64,000 nt of DNA from CAWJLE01 sp963843645 (GTDB lineage: Bacteria > Chloroflexota > Anaerolineae > DAOTYC01), in the NCBI GenBank assembly GCA_963843645.1, contig CAWJLE010000005.1:1054001-1118000 (forward strand), in the 5' to 3' direction. The notes beneath the pieces are model-generated. The model was not told the DNA's origin. It searched no databases and saw only the letters and a program-made list of their open reading frames with translations. Both the position numbers and the translations under genes were made by a program. Each line of letters begins with the position of its first letter. Positions within the stretch are counted from its first letter, which is position 1. Shown here piece by piece: positions 55,367 to 64,000 of this stretch.

Positions 55367-56910
55367 AGGCTTTTCTCCTGTATAGGGATCGCGATCTCGA
55401 CCTCCAATGGAAATTGCCGTCGAATGAGCCGGCGCTGACGCAGGACCTGGAGCTGGATACGCTGTTCAGTGCCATGGCGCTGGGCGACCAGTTCTTGCGC
55501 GACGTGACGAAGAAAGTGGTTTTGTCCAGTGTGAGCGACGTGGACACGATAGTGTACCGTCAGCATGTCCTCAACGATTGCCTGAAGAATCCCTCGGTCG
55601 TCAGGGACATCTACGGTATCGCGGTCGAAGCCATCGAGAGCGAACGGAAGCACTATTTTGGTCTTCTGCGTGATTATCCCGACACGATTCTGCACAGGTC
55701 GATAGACGTGCTGCAGATGTTTGTGGGCGTTCTCGAGAAACTGAGGAACATCGCGGATGGACAGGCCGGTGGATTTGAGTCGGAGGGCTTCACGCGGTTT
55801 TTCGCGATGCTCGGCACGGAACTTAGCGACGAGTATTTTGCCGTCGTCCGGGAACACCTGCGAGAGCTGCGATTCCGCGGAGGCGTCTTGATCAGTGGCG
55901 AATTGGGCAAGGGCAACAAAGGCGCTAATTACGTCCTGCGCAAGCCGCCCGATCGCCAACAGAGTTGGTTCCAGCAGTTCTTTGCCGAGAAACCGCCCAC
56001 CTATACCTTTCGCCTCGCTCCCCGAGATGAATCTGGCGCCAAGGCGCTGTCGGAACTGAGAGACAGAGGGGTCAACCTGGTCGCCAATGCGCTCGCGCAG
56101 TCGAACGCTCACATCCTCAGTTTTTTCGAAATGTTGCGGACCGAACTGGCGTTTTACGTGGGCTGCCTGAATTTGCGCGAGCAACTGGCTCAGGTAGGGG
56201 AGCCAATGTCTTTTCCCGTGCCGGCCGCCCACGGCGAACGCAAGCATTCTTTCAACGGATTGTACGACGTCTGCCTGGCTCTGACCATGAAACGAGCAAT
56301 CGTGGCCAACGACGTGGATGCGGACAACAAGGACCTCGTGGTCATCACTGGCGCCAACCAGGGCGGCAAATCGACTTTTCTGCGCAGCGTCGGTCTGGCT
56401 CAATTGATGATGCAATGTGGCATGTTCGTGCCGGCCAGGTCGTTCAGCGCCAATGTCTGTAGCCACATTTTCACGCATTTCAAACGCGAGGAAGACGTGA
56501 CCATGAACAGTGGGAAACTCGACGAAGAACTCAGTCGAATGAGCGCGATTGTGGACGACATAACGCCAGACTCTTTGCTGCTATTCAATGAGTCCTTTGC
56601 GGCGACAAACGAACGAGAAGGCTCGGAGATCGCGAGACAGATCGTCAGTGCCCTGTTGGATCGGGGTGTTAAAGTATTCTTTGTCACGCACCTGTACGAA
56701 TTCGCGCACGGGCTCTATACGCAGGAGTTGGGAACGGCCTTGTTCCTTCGCGCCGAGAGGGAGCCAGACGGGCGACGGACGTTCGAGCTGGCGCAGGGCG
56801 AACCGCTACAGACGAGCTTTGGCGAGGATTTGTACAACCAGATATTTGGAACGGATGAAGACAATCCGAGCGGCGACGCGCAGGCAGTTGTGCTTCAGCA
56901 GGTGGCCTGA
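55363..56910 (+). CDS. MutS-like ATPase 2
   Basis: 515 residues, paralogous to the previous gene: Walker A ITGANQGGKSTFLRSVG (near residue 327), Walker B SLLLFNESFAATNEREGSEIA, VFFVTHLYEFAHG. Also lacks the N-terminal mismatch domain. The sequences differ enough that the duplication is old. Probably works with the first copy on DNA or another nucleoprotein substrate; the exact job is unknown. Confidence 0.85.
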   Translation: MKAFLLYRDRDLDLQWKLPSNEPALTQDLELDTLFSAMALGDQFLRDVTKKVVLSSVSDVDTIVYRQHVLNDCLKNPSVVRDIYGIAVEAIESERKHYFGLLRDYPDTILHRSIDVLQMFVGVLEKLRNIADGQAGGFESEGFTRFFAMLGTELSDEYFAVVREHLRELRFRGGVLISGELGKGNKGANYVLRKPPDRQQSWFQQFFAEKPPTYTFRLAPRDESGAKALSELRDRGVNLVANALAQSNAHILSFFEMLRTELAFYVGCLNLREQLAQVGEPMSFPVPAAHGERKHSFNGLYDVCLALTMKRAIVANDVDADNKDLVVITGANQGGKSTFLRSVGLAQLMMQCGMFVPARSFSANVCSHIFTHFKREEDVTMNSGKLDEELSRMSAIVDDITPDSLLLFNESFAATNEREGSEIARQIVSALLDRGVKVFFVTHLYEFAHGLYTQELGTALFLRAEREPDGRRTFELAQGEPLQTSFGEDLYNQIFGTDEDNPSGDAQAVVLQQVA

Positions 56911-57380
56911 TGGCGGATGTCACCGACTTTCGCAACTATCTTGCGCCGGAAGGCGATAAAGCGCCGGCGAATGAGGATGGGTTGACTCTCGTGGACAAGC
57001 TGCTTGTTGCCCTGCGACATCCGGTGCCTGATCGGGCTGGCCTGGCCATCGACGTACTGGCTTACCGGCTCCGTGAGCCGAAGGCGATCGTGCCGCTGAT
57101 CAAGCTCTTGAGCGAGTCGATGGACGCTGAGGTTTTGAAGCAAGCAGCCCTGGCCTTGGGGTATTTTCGAGACCCGAGAGCAGTGGAACCATTGCGGGCG
57201 CTGCGTGGTGGACAAACCACGCCGCTCGTCGTGCGCCTGGCAGCCGTCGAAGCTCTGGCGCAGATTGGGGGCGAGGAAGCCGAGCGAGGCCTTTGTGAGG
57301 CGCTGGCTGATCTGAACGAATCGGTGCAGGGCAGGGCAGCCGGCAAGCTGGGTGAACGAAGACGAGCCTGTTCGGCATAG
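56910..57380 (+). CDS. HEAT-repeat protein of the MutS-like operon
   Basis: 156 residues; HEAT/PBS-lyase-type repeats (REPKAIVPLIKLLSESMDAEVLKQAALALGYF in shorter stretches, DPRAVEPLRAL, VRLAAVEALAQIGG). Starts at ATG 56910, overlapping the MutS-like stop. The C-terminus may be shifted: one indel near 57348 gives a frame VNEDEPVRHSW to TGA 57436-57438 with better coding character. Probably an adaptor for the MutS-like pair. Confidence 0.75.
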   Translation: MADVTDFRNYLAPEGDKAPANEDGLTLVDKLLVALRHPVPDRAGLAIDVLAYRLREPKAIVPLIKLLSESMDAEVLKQAALALGYFRDPRAVEPLRALRGGQTTPLVVRLAAVEALAQIGGEEAERGLCEALADLNESVQGRAAGKLGERRRACSA

Positions 57381-57385
57381 CTGGG

Positions 57386-57466
57386 CTACCCCCGCGGTTC
57401 CGGCTCCCAGCCCGGACCGAGTCGAAGAGGAGCGCTGAAATCAATCTGTTCTGTCTGGTGGTACAT
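57386..57466 (-). CDS. 26-codon ORF behind a fluoride-riboswitch-like element
   Basis: ATG 57466 with GGAGGGAG upstream, ending TAG 57386-57388. Sequence starts MYHQTEQIDFSAPLRL and ends in a PEPRG tail. Hydrophilic, no domain. It is the only gene between the riboswitch at 57516 and the convergent HEAT-repeat gene. Could be a real small protein, a remnant, or chance; it overlaps a possible extended end of the HEAT gene. Confidence 0.35.
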   Translation of the reverse strand: MYHQTEQIDFSAPLRLGPGWEPEPRG

Positions 57467-57515
57467 AATACTCCCTCCGGCCGCTGCCTGGAAGGAGAGT
57501 TCGATCTCGAATAGC

Positions 57516-57590
57516 GAAAGACTCCCACCAGGATTGCCAGTAGGAGTCATCAGCCGGCCACGACGGTTACAGGGGAGATTCCATGTCTGC
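57516..57590 (-). promoter_or_regulatory. Weaker fluoride-riboswitch-like element with terminator
   Basis: Coding strand: ATGGAATCTCCCC, GTAACCG and GGCTGATGACTCCTACT (57555-57539) follow the crcB-motif order. GACTCCTACT pairs with GGTGGGAGTC followed by TTTC (terminator, to 57516). P1 has one A-C mismatch (GGAATC against GACTCC), and no promoter is evident, so it is less certain than the other three. Confidence 0.5.
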
Positions 57591-57632
57591 CGGTGTCGAC
57601 GTCAGCCAGGCTGCCGGCGTCGATATCGCCCA

Positions 57633-58987
57633 TCAAACCGCCAGCGTGGTCGCCAACCAGTCGAATATGCGTTCGTGCGCGCGAAACAGCGCGCCCGCCT
57701 GGCAATGTTCCTCGGCGCCCTCTTCGGCGGTGAACAGCATCCACTCCTTCGGAGAAGTCAACGCGTCATACAGCTTCTTGGCCTGACCTGGGAATGACGT
57801 CTCGTGCTCACTGTCGACGATGAGCGTTGGACACTCGATCTTGCCGGCCTGACCTTCCATAGTGTACTGGGCGACCTTCAAGTACCACTCAGCCGGGCTG
57901 GCGGCCCCGAAGGTGAACATACCGTTCTCCACGCCCCACCGGACAGATACGCTGGCTTCGGCCGCTTTCCAGACGTCGGCGCTGAAATCGTCGGGCTTGG
58001 CCTGAGCCAGAGAAATCACGTCCTCAGCGGTCATTCCTTGTGGTGCGATCGCATCCAGGAAGCTATACACACCGCCATCCGCAATGCACGCTGCGAGTCG
58101 GTGCTCGTACGCAGCCGCGCGCGGGGCCATGTAACCACCAAAGCTGATGCCCATGAGGGCGATTCGCTTCGCGTCCACTTCCGGTCGGGTCAGCGCGTAG
58201 TCGACCACCGGCGCGATGACTTCTCCCAATCCGGACGGAATGGCAGGCGCTGCTCGCGAATGACCGCGCCCTGTCCAGGACCCTCGAACGTCAGACAATG
58301 AAATCCTCGCCTGGCGACGGCAATGGCTCCGTCAGAATAGAGCTCTTCCAGCGTGCCATCGAAACCTGTCTGAAGGATTAGCAGCGGTCCCGGGCCAGGT
58401 ACTCCCTCGGCGCGGTAGAAATAGCCAGGCAAGACGGTCCCCTCGTATGGAATCTCCACCGGCTCGATTCCTGTGCTCAGCTGGGCGAACTTCCGAAAAC
58501 ACTCGCGGCTCTGTCCCCAGGTTGCCAGAATCCTCGGATCTGTCGGTTTCCCGTGCAGGTAGAACTCGGCCGCTCGATAGTAGGTGCAGGCTCGCAAGTA
58601 TGAGTCTCGAGCGTTAACGCGCCTGCCAGCCGCCTGCCAGGCATCCGCTGCAACGCGCATACGCCCGGCGGTCCGATACCATTCGGCGTACCAGCTTTCG
58701 AAATCCCCCTCTTTGATGCGATACGCGGTCGACAGGCACTCGGCAATGTCGGCAGCGCCGTAGGCTGTCGCGCTCAAAGCACGCATCAACTGGTAGGAAA
58801 ACGCGGGATCATTGAAGTAGATCTGGCTCCCCAGGCTCCTTTCAGAGTGCGACGCCACCTCATCCCGAGTAGCCTGTGTCGTCGCGTGGGCGATCGGCGC
58901 AAGCCGTCGCGAACCAAGTGCAGCCAGGAGTCCAACGACCGTCGAGCCGACCATAAACCGTCTTCGGGTGACGCGCTCACCTTGCAT
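57633..58987 (-). pseudogene. Tat-exported alpha/beta hydrolase (dienelactone hydrolase-like), one frameshift
   Basis: ATG 58987 with GGAGG 8 nt upstream. Twin-arginine signal TRRRFMVGSTVVGLLAAL. Then a helical block and an alpha/beta hydrolase fold: YFYRAEGVPGPGPLLILQ, GFHCLTFEGPGQG, nucleophile elbow GISFGGYMAPRAA, acid region TLIVDSEHETSFPG and the His part AEEGAEEHCQAGA. The break near 58222 (PDWEK) is a missing G: correcting it gives KVIAPVVDYAL. About 450 residues. Exported; substrate unknown. Family similar to 2,6-dihydroxypseudooxynicotine-type hydrolases. Confidence 0.75.
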
Positions 58988-59152
58988 CTTTGTGGCCTCC
59001 ATCTCGGGAACAGGTGGCAAATCTGAGTTCAGCCACCAGATTATAAGCAAAGATGCGAAGGGTCGCAAGTAAGCGACCGGGCATCGACTACCTGCCGGCG
59101 GTCATTGGGCCAGGAGGGCAAAACGCCAGCGTGGTCCGCGAGGGTTCGTGAC

Positions 59153-59182
59153 TTGCGCGATTGCGCCAGTGGTGTCTATAAT
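59153..59182 (+). promoter_or_regulatory. Promoter of the cNMP-binding gene
   Basis: TTGCGC (59153-59158), an 18-bp spacer and TATAAT (59177-59182), about 70 bp before ATG 59251. Confidence 0.6.
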
Positions 59183-59250
59183 GACGATACCGTCGACGTT
59201 GTCGGCAGTCGTCGGTCGGGGCGATGGGACCGGCGAAAGAGGAGGCAAGG

Positions 59251-59715
59251 ATGACGGACGCGGCATTCTTGAAGACATTCGATCTCTTCAATGGGCTAAT
59301 GGCCCCACAGCTTCAGGTTCTCGCGGACGTCTGCCACGAGGTCACTCTGAATCGAGGCGAGACAATCCTGAACGAGAGCGGCGCCACCGATGACGTTTAC
59401 ATGATCGTTCGAGGTGAGGTCGAAGTGGTGCTTGGTGCGCAGGGCGCTGAGGCTCACATTCCGAACCCACCGAGTCCCCTTTCAGTTGGACGCCTGGGCG
59501 CCGGACAGACGTTCGGTGAGATGGCTCTCGTCGACCAGGGTCCGCGCTCGGCTACGGTCCGCTGCGTGGCGGACGCTACGCAACTGCTCGTGATGAGTCG
59601 AAACGACTTCATCCGGCTATGTGAGGAAGACCATTCGCTGGGCTACGTCGTGATGCGCAATATCGCTGCGGACCTGGCGTTCAAGCTCAGGACGCGCAAT
59701 CTGGCCCGCATCTGA
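59251..59715 (+). CDS. Single-domain cyclic nucleotide-binding protein
   Basis: 154 residues from ATG 59251 (AGGAGG upstream). A complete cNMP-binding beta-roll: LNRGETILNESGATDDVYMIVRGEVEVVL, then the phosphate-binding cassette FGEMALVDQGPRSATVRC (in two parts). No HTH or kinase follows, so it is a stand-alone sensor. The R-S-A arrangement in the cassette fits nucleotide binding. Followed by a small gene at 59758. Confidence 0.85.
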   Translation: MTDAAFLKTFDLFNGLMAPQLQVLADVCHEVTLNRGETILNESGATDDVYMIVRGEVEVVLGAQGAEAHIPNPPSPLSVGRLGAGQTFGEMALVDQGPRSATVRCVADATQLLVMSRNDFIRLCEEDHSLGYVVMRNIAADLAFKLRTRNLARI

Positions 59716-59757
59716 CGGCGGTATGCGGCTCCGGCGGGTGGGGCAGGGGGGACCAGG

Positions 59758-60012
59758 GTGATCTATAAGGTCAGCTACGTGGTTTTGGGGGGACAGCATC
59801 CGGGCACGATTCGTAACGAAAGTGAGTTCCCCATCGTCGGAGATGTAGTGCAGATCGGAGACAAATCCTTTAAGGTTCTCGAAGTCCTTGACCTGATCCC
59901 CACGCGTGGCGATTTCGGGTATCTCCACGTCACCTGCGAGCCCGCAGAGAACTCCAGTCCCGCGACTTCCGAGACGTCCAAGTCGCCGGACGTCCTCCTC
60001 GACCGGCGTTGA
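59758..60012 (+). CDS. Small conserved-looking hypothetical protein
   Basis: 84 residues from GTG 59758 (MIYKVSYVVLGGQHPG). Beta-rich N-terminal part with the GDVVQIGDKSFKVLEVLD block, then a disordered Ser/Thr tail. Forty-two bases after the cNMP gene, probably co-transcribed. No function recognised. Confidence 0.65.
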   Translation: MIYKVSYVVLGGQHPGTIRNESEFPIVGDVVQIGDKSFKVLEVLDLIPTRGDFGYLHVTCEPAENSSPATSETSKSPDVLLDRR

Positions 60013-60013
60013 T

Positions 60014-60042
60014 TTGACACGAACCGTTCACTAGGGTACACT
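60014..60042 (+). promoter_or_regulatory. Promoter of the manganese riboswitch-mntP unit
   Basis: TTGACA (60014-60019), a 17-bp spacer and TACACT (60037-60042). The -35 overlaps the end of the upstream gene. Confidence 0.75.
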
Positions 60043-60187
60043 GCTCCCCCGGTTGGGGAGTAGCCTACCGCGCAATCGGGCGGACAGTCGACAACCACGG
60101 AGCTTGCGCTTCCGGCTGTTCGGAGTGTTTCGGCACTATCTGGCGAGACCACCACGATCGTCTTCGACGTGGCGGCCTCGTTTTTTG
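60043..60187 (+). promoter_or_regulatory. Manganese (yybP-ykoY) riboswitch
   Basis: CCCCGGTTGGGGAGTAGCC (60048 on) carries the GGGGAGUAGC block of this riboswitch, and CGAGACCACC near 60148 matches the second conserved GAGACC block. The expression platform CGAGACCACCACG...CGTGGCGGCCTCG with TTTTTT (to 60187) is an intrinsic terminator. Mn2+ binding should prevent it and switch on mntP. Confidence 0.88.
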
Positions 60188-60230
60188 TGGTGATCTAGCA
60201 CAGGCGAGCGGCATCGATCTGGAAGGAATC

Positions 60231-60794
60231 ATGGGCGTTCTCGAAATCTTGCTGTTGGCGGTTGGCCTGGCCATGGACTGCTTCGCCGTGTCGCTCGGAA
60301 TCGGAACGGCCCGACAGGCCTGCGCGCCCCGTCCCATCTTTCGTCTATCGTTTCATTTTGGGTTGTTTCAAAGCCTCATGCCGCTGCTGGGTTGGTTCGG
60401 AGGTTCGCGCGTCGCCTATCTCATCGGCGGGGTCGACCACTGGGTCGCGTTTGCTCTGTTAGGCTGGGTGGGCGGACGGATGATCCGCTCCGGCTTTGAT
60501 TCGGAGAGCGAATCCTATTCTTCGTGCGATCCGTCTCGGGGTCGCATGCTCGTCATCTTGTCGGTGGCGACCAGCATCGATGCCCTGGCCGTGGGCCTGA
60601 GTCTGGCGATGCTGCGCGTGGACATCGTGCCGCCTATCATCGCCATCGGCGTGATCACCGCACTTATCTCCGTCCTGGGCCTGCGTCTTGGCGCCCGGCT
60701 GGGCGAGGCTTTCGGCAAGCGCACCGAGATCGTCGGCGGCCTCATCCTGATCGGCATTGGCTTTCGCGTGCTTCTGGGGCACTTGCTGGGATAA
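60231..60794 (+). CDS. mntP: Manganese efflux pump MntP
   Basis: 187 residues, six membrane helices in two repeats. Signature Asp residues: LAMDCFAVSLGIG in helix 1 and TSIDALAVGLSLA in helix 4. ATG 60231 in the context GGAAGGAATC. Exports Mn2+ to prevent toxicity; the Mn riboswitch directly upstream confirms the assignment. Confidence 0.96.
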   Translation: MGVLEILLLAVGLAMDCFAVSLGIGTARQACAPRPIFRLSFHFGLFQSLMPLLGWFGGSRVAYLIGGVDHWVAFALLGWVGGRMIRSGFDSESESYSSCDPSRGRMLVILSVATSIDALAVGLSLAMLRVDIVPPIIAIGVITALISVLGLRLGARLGEAFGKRTEIVGGLILIGIGFRVLLGHLLG

Positions 60795-60796
60795 AC

Positions 60797-60829
60797 AAGA
60801 CTTCTGAAGTTTCAAAAACTTCGGAAGTC
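60797..60829. repeat. Dispersed palindrome (ACTTCCGAAGT family), copy 4
   Basis: AAGACTTCTGAAGTT and AACTTCGGAAGTC with a short loop and one mismatch, between the convergent mntP and PstS-like genes. Probably ends both transcripts. Confidence 0.8.
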
Positions 60830-60839
60830 AATAGCCGGG

Positions 60840-61655
60840 CTATTTTACTGCCGCCCAGCGCGCCTTCACGATGTCCTGGGCGGCCGGCCCGGCCGCGAAT
60901 TCCACAAAGGATCTCGCTCCCGCATCGGCGTCCGTGAACACGACCAGCGCCAGGATGCGCGTAAGTGGGTACGTGCCCTCCTTGACCGTCTTTGGAATCG
61001 GCTCCAACCCTTCGATCGCCAGCGCCTTGACTGTCGTCGTGAGGTCGCCCATACCGGTGTAGCCGATAGCGTTTGGATGCAGCGCGACGTAATCCACCAC
61101 GGCCTGGCTGCTGGGCATGACCACAGCGGCCGGCGTAACCGCCTGACGGTCCATCACCAATGACTCGAAACCCTGCCGGCTGCCCGAACCGTCCTCTCGG
61201 CTGACGACCAGGGTGTCGCCGATCTTGCCACCCACCTCGCGCCAGTCGCCGATGCGCCCGCGGAAGATGCCTCGAACTTGCGCCAGACCGAGGCCGTCGA
61301 TGGGATTAGATGGATGGACGATCACTGATAATCCGTCCAATGCGATGGGGGTTGCCTGGAGGCCGGCACGATCCAGCTCCTCCTTCGTCGGGGCCCAGGA
61401 CGAAGCGGCGACGTCGACTTGCCCGGCCTGGAGAAGATCCAGTCCCAGGCCTGAGCCCCCCAACTGCAGGTCGAACGTGACGTAAGGGCGTTGTGTTATG
61501 TAGCTCTCGGTCAGCGCCTGAAGCAGTGGCTGCATGGAGGTCGAGCCGGAGATGCGAAGGAGAATAGGCTTCGGCGGCTCAAGCGCCCGCCCGCAAGCCG
61601 TCGACGCCAGCGCCAGGACCAGCGCCCACGCCCAGAACCTGCGGCAAACCACCAC
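60840..61655 (-). CDS. PstS-like phosphate-binding lipoprotein
   Basis: 271 residues. Lipoprotein signal MVVCRRFWAWALVLALASTACG (lipobox STAC, Cys near 21). Type II periplasmic-binding fold of the PstS/phosphate ABC family: ISGSTSMQPLLQALTESY, LGGSGLGLDLLQAG, GRIGDWREVGG, REDGSGSRQGFE. No pst permease genes in the window, so the transport partners lie elsewhere. It might bind another oxyanion; phosphate is inferred from motif SGSTS. Confidence 0.85.
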   Translation of the reverse strand: MVVCRRFWAWALVLALASTACGRALEPPKPILLRISGSTSMQPLLQALTESYITQRPYVTFDLQLGGSGLGLDLLQAGQVDVAASSWAPTKEELDRAGLQATPIALDGLSVIVHPSNPIDGLGLAQVRGIFRGRIGDWREVGGKIGDTLVVSREDGSGSRQGFESLVMDRQAVTPAAVVMPSSQAVVDYVALHPNAIGYTGMGDLTTTVKALAIEGLEPIPKTVKEGTYPLTRILALVVFTDADAGARSFVEFAAGPAAQDIVKARWAAVK

Positions 61656-61660
61656 TCAGT

Positions 61661-62494
61661 CTACCGCCAGACGAGGGTGGCGACCAGACTGATCAGGCCG
61701 GCCGCCCAGCAATATGCGGCGAACGGGTACAGCGTGCCCCGCTGCAGATACTTGAGCAGGTAGCGGATGACCAGAAGGCCGACCACGACTGCGGCCAGCG
61801 CGCCGATCAACAGCTCGAGCGCGCCGGTGCCGGCGCCCTGCGCGGCCGCGGCGGCTGCCGGGTGGCGGACGAGATCGAACAGCTGCTTGAGGCCGGTCCC
61901 CAGGATGATCGGGATGCTGAGCAGGAAGCTGAAGCGAGCGGCGTGCTCTCGTTTGAGGCCGCGCCAGAGACCGGTCGAGATCGTGGCGCCGGAGCGAGAA
62001 ATGCCGGGCAGGATAGCCAACGCCTGTGAGACGCCGATCAGCAAGGCGTCCAGCCACAACAGGTCCGGCAACTCCCGCCAGAGCTCGCTGAAGCGCTCGG
62101 CGAGGGCCAGGATGATGCCGGTCAAGATCAACAGGGCCGCGACCGCCGCTGGGGACGAGAAGACGCTCTCGAAGAAGTCTTTCAGGAAGACACCGGCCAG
62201 CGCGGCCGGAATTGTGCCCAGGATGATCCACCAGCCCAGCATGGCCGTGTAGGTCCGCTGACTGGGCTGGAACAACGCCGCTACCCAGGCCGTGATGATG
62301 TCCCAGAGGTCGCGATAGAAGAAGAGGACCACTGCAATGAGGGTGCCCAGATGTAACGTCGTATCGAACACGAGGTCGGGAATGTTCCACCCCAGCCACC
62401 AGGGTACGAGCACCAGGTGTGCTGAGCTGGACACCGGAGCGAACTCAGTTGCTCCCTGGACGATGCCGAGGATCAGGGCTTGAAAGATATTCAA
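61661..62494 (-). CDS. uppP: Undecaprenyl-diphosphate phosphatase
   Basis: Recycles the lipid carrier of cell-wall synthesis; the product was once called bacitracin resistance protein BacA. About 277 residues, eight membrane helices. The two catalytic blocks are present: GIVQGATEFAPVSSSAHL (E-x-x-P-V-S-S-S-A-H; the family has EFLPISSSGH) and LPGISRSGATIS. TTG 62494 with GGAAGGGG 9 nt upstream is the best start. Confidence 0.95.
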   Translation of the reverse strand: MNIFQALILGIVQGATEFAPVSSSAHLVLVPWWLGWNIPDLVFDTTLHLGTLIAVVLFFYRDLWDIITAWVAALFQPSQRTYTAMLGWWIILGTIPAALAGVFLKDFFESVFSSPAAVAALLILTGIILALAERFSELWRELPDLLWLDALLIGVSQALAILPGISRSGATISTGLWRGLKREHAARFSFLLSIPIILGTGLKQLFDLVRHPAAAAAAQGAGTGALELLIGALAAVVVGLLVIRYLLKYLQRGTLYPFAAYCWAAGLISLVATLVWR

Positions 62495-62581
62495 CGTAGT
62501 CGTCCCCTTCCTTTGTTGAGCATCCACGTGCGATTGAGTGGGATCGCGCCGCCGCAGCCCGTGACCGAGCCCGACGCTCGC

Positions 62582-63766
<1,185 letters not shown>

Positions 63767-63963
63767 GGTGTTTATTATACCTTCATCGTATGTCGCGGAC
63801 AAATCCCATTTTGTGGGTTTCCATAGCCTGTGTTACGATAAGGGATGCGTAAAGCGTTATGCGTGATACGTCGAGCGTGATCCGTAATGCGTAATAAATA
63901 GCTTTGCCCGTCGCCATCGGGTATTACGTATCACGCTTGATGCCCTTCGCATCGGGAGCGTTC
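63767..63963. other. Intergenic region with atacg-type low-complexity repeats
   Basis: Contains loosely repeated gtgatacgt/gtaatgcgtaat/attacgtatcacgc units between 63840 and 63940, like the patch near 34410. No gene, no promoter I would defend. The terminal hairpin-like sequence at 63933-63960 (cttgatgcccttcgcatcggg) is weak. Confidence 0.5.
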
Positions 63964-64000
63964 ATGATCGAGCCGGATCGATTTGAGTCTTTCTGCGCGG
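63964..64000 (+). CDS. 5-prime end of a gene running off the window
   Basis: ATG 63964 after GGGAG opens MIEPDRFESFCA and continues past the window edge. Too short to identify. Confidence 0.35.
   Translation, partial: MIEPDRFESFCA

Overview
The window looks like a chromosomal segment of a GC-rich bacterium of the phylum Chloroflexota, probably Anaerolineae-like. The evidence is the Thr/Pro-rich linkers of lipoproteins and membrane ATPases (3.5, 14.1 and 17.5 kb), the lineage-typical hypothetical genes, and a dispersed palindrome family around ACTTCCGAAGT. No rRNA, tRNA, CRISPR array, transposase or phage gene was seen. Many genes carry one or more indels (mmsA, the 18-20 kb gene, a lipid kinase, the COG2509-like flavoprotein, uvrA, moxR, DUF58, a Tat hydrolase). 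Their conserved motifs continue across the breaks, so local sequence or assembly errors are likelier than a run of pseudogenes.

Layout. 0-9.6 kb: broken mmsA, a ferritin-like protein, a TolB-propeller/glycoside hydrolase lipoprotein, a 2,4-diaminopentanoate dehydrogenase-like enzyme, a membrane protein, an FAH-family hydrolase and argF. 9.6-18.1 kb: a TPR protein, diadenylate cyclase cdaA and its YbbR partner, GTPase der, and a large AAA/TPR membrane protein. 18-22.7 kb: a nucleoside-phosphorylase-like protein, a lipid kinase, a DUF554 protein and a radical SAM protein. 22.9-32.1 kb: one aromatic amino acid operon (aroH-aroF-tyrA-aroA-aroE-aroC-[TIM barrel::aroK]-aroB-aroQ). It holds all seven shikimate pathway steps plus chorismate mutase and prephenate dehydrogenase, behind what looks like a Phe/Tyr attenuator. 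32.2-42.4 kb: cutA, alr, miaB, a flavoprotein, uvrA and two hypotheticals.

The most unusual region is 42.7-44.1 kb. Three consecutive small redox or metal-site genes (thioredoxin-like, FmdB-like, YuzD/thioredoxin-fold-like) each carry an in-frame TGA with no change of frame. Each TGA is followed at 9-19 nt by a hairpin that fits a bacterial SECIS element. The set sits behind a TTGACA-17-TATAAT promoter with a CsoR/CstR-like ATACC-N7-GGTAT operator just downstream. I read this as an operator-controlled selenoprotein operon.

44.1-57.6 kb is a second notable block. Three strong fluoride (crcB-motif) riboswitches and one weaker one control, or precede, a moxR-DUF58-DUF4129 operon, a DUF6062 gene, a tandem pair of MutS-like ATPases with a HEAT-repeat gene, and a 26-codon ORF. 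No fluoride exporter gene is visible here. Between them lie an MFS transporter and a TetR-regulated pair of methyltransferases. 57.6-64 kb holds a Tat-exported hydrolase, a cyclic-nucleotide-binding protein, a manganese riboswitch with mntP, a PstS-like lipoprotein, uppP and tgt.

Three genes (6572, 7717, 21101) have a strong Shine-Dalgarno but no ATG/GTG/TTG at the right distance; each has ATT or ATC there instead.
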